The translations under genes were made by a program, and so were the position numbers. From Bacteroidota bacterium (lineage in GTDB: Bacteria; Bacteroidota; Ignavibacteria; UBA10030; UBA8401): 64,000 nt of DNA. The stretch is taken from positions 1 through 64,000 of the forward strand of contig WBUG01000006.1 of the NCBI GenBank assembly GCA_008933835.1, given 5' to 3'. How positions within the stretch are numbered: position 1 is the stretch's first letter; each line of letters begins with the position of its first letter. Positions 60,053 to 64,000 of the stretch are shown here, piece by piece. The notes beneath the pieces are model-generated. The model ran no database searches. It was not told the origin of the DNA and was given only the letters and a program-made list of their open reading frames with translations.

Positions 60053-60604
60053 TCAACCGTACCGGAGGAACTGCGTCTTGAACACCGGGATGCGCCCCTG
60101 CAGCAGTTCCGAAATGGCGAACCAGATCTCGTCCGGCGTGGGGGGACAGCCGTGCAGGAACGCGTCCACCCGGATGAGATGGTGCAGCGGGATGGCCTGC
60201 TCGCGGAGCGACGCCAGGAACGTATGGTCGTTCGGCACCGAGTTGCAGAGGTCCGCCAGTTCCTTGTACGCGCGGTCGATGAGTTCGGCGTTGCCGAACC
60301 GGTTCCGCATGGCGGTGACGTTCCCCGTGGTGGCGCAGTCGCCGAACGAGATGACGTACTTCGAACGCCGGCGGATGATGTGCGCCATCTCCTCATTCTC
60401 GTCGTTCGTCACCGCCCCTTCGACGAGGGTGACGTCGACGTCCTTCGGGAACTCCTTCACGTCCGCGATGGGCGAATAGACGAGCTGGACCTTGTCCGCC
60501 AGTTCGATGAGCCGCTCGTCGAGGTCGAGGAACGACATGTGGCAGCCGGAGCATCCGCCGAGCCAGGCGGTGGCGACCCGTGGTTTCTGGATGGTGTCAC
60601 TCAT
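60053..60604 (-). CDS. hoxY: [NiFe] hydrogenase small subunit HoxY (system 2)
   Basis: A 183-aa proximal-cluster subunit. Cluster cysteines are in [18 protein letters not shown] and LHGCPPTPD. The [11 protein letters not shown] segment replaces the EGSCCNSEN of system 1, without cysteines. No Tat signal, as expected for a cytoplasmic group 3 enzyme. Its ATG overlaps the stop of the small upstream ORF by 4 nt. Confidence 0.93.
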   Translation of the reverse strand: MSDTIQKPRVATAWLGGCSGCHMSFLDLDERLIELADKVQLVYSPIADVKEFPKDVDVTLVEGAVTNDENEEMAHIIRRRSKYVISFGDCATTGNVTAMRNRFGNAELIDRAYKELADLCNSVPNDHTFLASLREQAIPLHHLIRVDAFLHGCPPTPDEIWFAISELLQGRIPVFKTQFLRYG

Positions 60605-60900
60605 AGATGTTCTTCGATGCTGATGGTGTACGTTTGACGCCGCTCGTGCGGATGACGGACGATGAGCCGGTCTCCCGGCGCGAGTCCCTTCCAGCGGACG
60701 AAATAATGTTCATGCGGACGGTCCGCCCCGCGGCAGATGCAGCGGTACGCTTCGACCTTCATCCGTTCCTCGCGGACGCCGCGCTTCACGGAGAACGGCG
60801 CACCGACCTCCGGAAAGAACGGCAGCATGTTCTTGAGGACCAGGAAGTATCCGCTGCGCGCCTCCTCCGGCGAGATGGTCCGTTCATACACGTCGGTCAT
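60601..60900 (-). CDS. Small unknown protein embedded in the hoxEFUYH operon
   Basis: A 99-aa soluble protein, not recognised. It is rich in basic, aromatic and beta-type segments: SGYFLVLKNMLPFFPEVGAPFSV, VEAYRCICRGADRPHEHYFVRW and DRLIVRHPHERRQTYTISI. It contains a CIC pair and four His within 30 residues, a possible metal site, but no known motif. It lies between hoxU (12-nt gap) and hoxY (4-nt ATGA overlap), so it is co-translated with the hydrogenase and is probably an assembly or accessory factor. An AGGGGA site precedes its ATG. No counterpart exists in system 1. Confidence 0.75.
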   Translation of the reverse strand: MTDVYERTISPEEARSGYFLVLKNMLPFFPEVGAPFSVKRGVREERMKVEAYRCICRGADRPHEHYFVRWKGLAPGDRLIVRHPHERRQTYTISIEEHL

Positions 60901-60912
60901 GACGGGGTCCCC

Positions 60913-61641
60913 TTATTCGTTGGTGAACGCGACCCACTCCCGCTTCTGGCGGGCGGTGATGATGTACTTCAGGAAATCCTTCTTCTTCTCCATCTCGGAG
61001 ACGGTGACCCCCTTCTCGAACAGGGCTCCGGTGGGACAGACCATGACGCACTTACCGCATTCGGTGCAGGTCTGCGAACTCCCCCAGGAATAATCGAGCC
61101 CCGTCACGATCTCGCAGTCGATGCCGCGTCCCGCCACGTCCCACACGTGCGCACCTTCCACTTCGTCGCACACGCGGACGCACCGCGTGCAGAGGACGCA
61201 GCGGTTGTGGTCCATCACGTACTCCTTGTGCGTGGCGTCGAGCGACTTCTTCGGGAAGAGGTACGGGTAGCGGACCCGCACAAGACCCACTTCGTACGCC
61301 AGGTCCTGCAGTTCGCAGTGGTTGTTCGCGACGCAGACGGCGCAGACATGGTTCCCTTCGGACGCGAGCAGCGCGACGATCATCCGGCGGTACTTGTCCA
61401 GCTTCTGATTGGAGGTGGTGATGACCATCCCCTCCTCGACCTTGGTGGTGCAGGCCGGCAGGAGCTTCGGGATGCCTTCGATCTGGACGAGGCAGAGCCG
61501 GCAGGCGCCGACCGTGGAGAGGCCCTCCAGATGGCACAGCGTCGGGATGGGGATCTTGTTCTGGCGGCAGACCGACAGGACGGATTCCCCTTCCTGCGCG
61601 CTGTACTGTTCGCCGTTGATGGTCAGTGTCTTGACAGCCAT
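60913..61641 (-). CDS. hoxU: Hydrogenase diaphorase iron-sulfur subunit HoxU (system 2, cyanobacteria-like)
   Basis: A 242-aa subunit with a [2Fe-2S] domain (CRQNKIPIPTLCHLEGLSTVGACRLC), the EGNHVCAVCVANNHCELQ segment and two complete [4Fe-4S] motifs, CVLCTRCVRVC and CTECGKCVMVCPTG. This full cluster set is the pattern of cyanobacterial HoxU and differs from system 1. A 91-nt gap separates it from hoxF, unusual in an otherwise tight operon. Confidence 0.95.
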   Translation of the reverse strand: MAVKTLTINGEQYSAQEGESVLSVCRQNKIPIPTLCHLEGLSTVGACRLCLVQIEGIPKLLPACTTKVEEGMVITTSNQKLDKYRRMIVALLASEGNHVCAVCVANNHCELQDLAYEVGLVRVRYPYLFPKKSLDATHKEYVMDHNRCVLCTRCVRVCDEVEGAHVWDVAGRGIDCEIVTGLDYSWGSSQTCTECGKCVMVCPTGALFEKGVTVSEMEKKKDFLKYIITARQKREWVAFTNE

Positions 61642-61732
61642 GACATGCTCACAAAAATTGGCGTGGAACTGGATACTCGATGATGGATTCAGGATTCATG
61701 GTACAGGTGCAGACGATCCGGTACCTCGCTCT

Positions 61733-63382
61733 CTACTTCTCAAAATCGACGACGATCCCCGGCTCTCCTTCGAACGTCTCCACGGGCTGCAGCAGCTGTT
61801 CGTACTCGTGACGGAAGAACCGGAGCGTGGAGAGGACCGGGTTCGGAGCGGACTGTCCGAGGCCGCACAGGCTGGTCTCTTTCACCATCATGCAGAGCTC
61901 TTCGAGCAGCACCATGTCGTCCTGCGTCGCCTTCTTCTTGGAGATCTTGTCGAGCAGACCGTAGATGTGGCGGGTGCCGACACGGCACGGGATGCACTTG
62001 CCGCACGACTCGTCCATGCAGAACTGCATGAAGAACTTCGCGACCTCGACCATCCGGGAGGTGGAGTCCATCACGATGAGACCGCCGCTTCCCATGATGG
62101 AACCGACCTTCATCAGCGATTCATAGTCCACCGGAAGATCGAGCTGGTCCGCCGGAATGCAGCCGCCGGAGGGACCGCCGGTCTGGGCCGCTTTGAACTC
62201 CGTCCCGTCGGGCGTACCGCCGCCGATGTCGAAGATGATGGTGCGGAGCGGGATGCCCATCGGCACTTCGATGAGGCCGGTGTTGCGGATGTTCCCGGCC
62301 AGGGCGAAGACCTTGGTCCCTTTGCTCTTCTCCGTGCCGATGCCGGCGAACCAGTCCGAGCCCTTGCGGATGATGGGGGCGACGTTCGCGTACGTTTCGA
62401 CGTTGTTGATGACGGTCGGCATGCCCCAGAGCCCTTTTTCGGAGGGGAACGGCGGCCGAGGGCGCGGGTTCCCGCGCTTGCCTTCGATGGAGGCGAGCAG
62501 CGCGGTCTCTTCGCCGCAGACGAAGGCACCGGCGCCGATGCGGATGTCGATACGGAAGTTGAACTGCGATTCGAGGATGCGGTTGCCGAGCAGTCCCGCC
62601 TTCTCGGCCTGCTTGATGGCGAGCTTCAGCCGTTCGATGGCGAGCGGATACTCCGCCCGGCAGTAGATGTACCCCTGCTGCGCGCCGACCGCGTAGCCGG
62701 CGATGGCCATCCCTTCGAGCACCCGGTGAGGGTCCCCCTCGAGCACGGAGCGGTCCATGAACGCCCCCGGGTCCCCCTCGTCCGCGTTGCAGACGACGTA
62801 CTTCTGTTCGCCGTGCGCCTTGCGCACGATGCCCCACTTCAGTCCGGTGGAGTATCCGGCGCCGCCGCGGCCGCGCAGTCCGCTCTTGCGCACCTCTTCG
62901 ATGACGTCCGCCGGCTGCATCTCGGTGAGCGCCTTCGCCAGTCCCGCATATCCCTCCGCCGCCACGTACTCGTCGATGCTCTCCGAATTGGTCCGGCCGC
63001 AGTTCTCGAGCACGATGCGCGTCTGCGAGGTGAAGAACGGCACGTTCGTATCGCACACGTGCGCGTCCACCTTCTTCCCGTTCACGATGTGCGATTCGAC
63101 GATCTTCTCCGCCGTCCGGACGTCCACGTTGCGGTACATCGTATCGTCGCTCTGCACCTTCACGAGCGGTCCTTCGCCGCAGAGTCCCATGCAGCCGGTG
63201 CCGATCACCTCGCACTCCTTGTCCAGCGCATGTTCCTTCACCTTCGCCTTGAGCGCCGCGCTCACCTTGTCCGCGCCGCACGAGGCGCAGCCGGCCGCGG
63301 AGCAGAAGAGGACGCGGTGCTTCTTCTGGTCCTGACGCTCCCGTTCCTGTTCGGCGAGGTCCTGGAGATCTTCAAGGGTCAT
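61733..63382 (-). CDS. hoxF: NAD(H)-binding diaphorase subunit HoxF (system 2)
   Basis: A 549-aa NuoF-type flavoprotein. An N-terminal thioredoxin-like [2Fe-2S] domain ([28 protein letters not shown]) is intact. The FMN/NADH region has [28 protein letters not shown] and [14 protein letters not shown], and the [4Fe-4S] ligands are in [12 protein letters not shown] plus a later Cys. The track begins 60 codons upstream in a shadow of hoxE; ATG 63382 has GGAGG at 7 nt and overlaps hoxE by 4 nt. Confidence 0.95.
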   Translation of the reverse strand: MTLEDLQDLAEQERERQDQKKHRVLFCSAAGCASCGADKVSAALKAKVKEHALDKECEVIGTGCMGLCGEGPLVKVQSDDTMYRNVDVRTAEKIVESHIVNGKKVDAHVCDTNVPFFTSQTRIVLENCGRTNSESIDEYVAAEGYAGLAKALTEMQPADVIEEVRKSGLRGRGGAGYSTGLKWGIVRKAHGEQKYVVCNADEGDPGAFMDRSVLEGDPHRVLEGMAIAGYAVGAQQGYIYCRAEYPLAIERLKLAIKQAEKAGLLGNRILESQFNFRIDIRIGAGAFVCGEETALLASIEGKRGNPRPRPPFPSEKGLWGMPTVINNVETYANVAPIIRKGSDWFAGIGTEKSKGTKVFALAGNIRNTGLIEVPMGIPLRTIIFDIGGGTPDGTEFKAAQTGGPSGGCIPADQLDLPVDYESLMKVGSIMGSGGLIVMDSTSRMVEVAKFFMQFCMDESCGKCIPCRVGTRHIYGLLDKISKKKATQDDMVLLEELCMMVKETSLCGLGQSAPNPVLSTLRFFRHEYEQLLQPVETFEGEPGIVVDFEK

Positions 63383-63894
63383 GATACCACCTCCGGTACT
63401 GAGAGTTTCACCTGTTCCACGCGGCGGATGGATTCGTCCGGTGTGAGCTTTCCGACCACCGCGTCGTCCAGCACCGCCACCGGCGCCAGACCGCACGAAC
63501 CGACGCACCGCGCGGTGATGAACGAGACCGAATTGTCCTTCGTCGTGTCGCCGAACCGGCACTGGTAGTGCTCCTCGAGCGCCGTCTGGATCTGTTCCGC
63601 CCCTTTCACGTAGCAGGCGGTTCCCATGCAGAGGACGAAGGTGTGCTCCCCCTTCGGCTTCAGATTGAAGAAGTGATAGAAGGTGGCCACGCCGTACACG
63701 CGGCTGAGCGGAAGCTTCAGCGAACGGGCGACGTAGATGAGGAGGTCGTTCTCGAGGTAGCCGAAGATACCCTGCGCGACGTGCAGGATCTCGATGAGCG
63801 CATCGCCGCGGGCCTGATGCTTGGTGATGGCGCGGTCAAGGAGCTTGAACCGGTTGTCACCGCTCGGATGTTTCGGTTGTTCGACGGGAGACAT
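63379..63894 (-). CDS. hoxE: NuoE-like subunit HoxE (system 2)
   Basis: A 171-aa [2Fe-2S] thioredoxin-fold protein: [38 protein letters not shown] and the cluster cysteines in [10 protein letters not shown] and [10 protein letters not shown] separate HoxE is the mark of cyanobacterial-type HoxEFUYH. It is the first gene of the operon; a TATAAAAT at the very end of the window on the minus strand may belong to its promoter, which lies partly outside. Confidence 0.94.
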   Translation of the reverse strand: MSPVEQPKHPSGDNRFKLLDRAITKHQARGDALIEILHVAQGIFGYLENDLLIYVARSLKLPLSRVYGVATFYHFFNLKPKGEHTFVLCMGTACYVKGAEQIQTALEEHYQCRFGDTTKDNSVSFITARCVGSCGLAPVAVLDDAVVGKLTPDESIRRVEQVKLSVPEVVS

Positions 63895-64000
63895 GATGTG
63901 TCCAACGATTGAATTCGGAGAGAGGTATCCGCAAGGATCTGCTGCAGCTGCCGTTCACCGGCACTGACCATTCTGAAGCAATTCCCGTGCTAATTTTATA

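Noticed and set aside
63717-63971. Minus-strand 84-aa ORF at the window end
   Set aside because: Out-of-frame shadow of hoxE and its leader; no motif or start site.

Overview
The window is a GC-rich bacterial chromosome segment, densely packed and almost free of mobile DNA. It comes from a Gram-negative organism with Kdo-type lipopolysaccharide (kdsA, kdsD, lptC, an OstA/LptA-like protein, lptB, waaA) and LolA. One secreted protein ends in a type IX secretion style tail (NYPNPFNPST). Together with the lean rRNA operon and the DUF2007, RNase E/G and GHL10 proteins, this points to the Bacteroidota/Chlorobiota side of the FCB group, perhaps Ignavibacteria or Kapabacteria. That placement is inference; a 16S search would settle it.

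Layout. 1-5635 (+): grpE (cut by the window edge), dnaJ, a ComEA-like helix-hairpin-helix protein, a PilM-like protein, rsmD, coaD, an aspartate aminotransferase and an FmdB zinc-ribbon protein. 5648-26745 (-): a DUF2007 membrane protein, tyrA, DAHP synthase, the LPS block kdsA-kdsD-lptC-lptA-lptB, a two-domain polyprenol kinase-like/DUF92 fusion, holA, a secreted cyclophilin, an outer-membrane-like protein, a T9SS-tailed GHL10 hydrolase, a flippase-like membrane protein, lolA, ftsK, comB, gcvT, transaldolase and RNase E/G. 26997-27531 (-): SRP RNA, tRNA-Ala(CGC) and an unexplained structured leader with its own promoter. 27532-30471 (-): fcl, gmd and an rmd-like gene for GDP-deoxyhexoses. 30611-36059 (-): a complete rRNA operon (16S, tRNA-Ile, tRNA-Ala, 23S, 5S) with tandem promoters, boxA elements, processing stems and terminator. 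36202-41534: waaA and priA (+), a Yip1-family membrane protein (-) and tmk (+).

41531-63894 (-) is a roughly 22 kb hydrogenase island and the highlight of the window. In order of transcription it holds: (i) hoxE-hoxF-hoxU, a small unknown ORF, hoxY and hoxH, a cyanobacterial-style bidirectional [NiFe] hydrogenase; (ii) hydC, hydB and hydA, an [FeFe] hydrogenase whose NuoF-like subunit is fused to a GltD-like FAD/NADPH oxidoreductase; (iii) hoxF-hoxU-hoxY-hoxH of the Cupriavidus soluble-hydrogenase style (HoxE domain fused into HoxF, HoxU with fewer cysteines); (iv) a hydrogenase endopeptidase and hypA-B-F-C-D-E. All three hydrogenases carry NuoE/NuoF-type diaphorase parts, so the locus looks like a hub connecting H2 with NAD(H), NADP(H) and probably ferredoxin. 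HydE, HydF and HydG, needed for the [FeFe] active site, are not in the window.

Many neighbouring genes overlap by 4 nt (ATGA or GTGA), indicating long translationally coupled operons. Promoters that could be read by eye share TTGAMW-N17-TATATT-like spacing. Many long antisense ORFs in the track are high-GC shadows and were left out.
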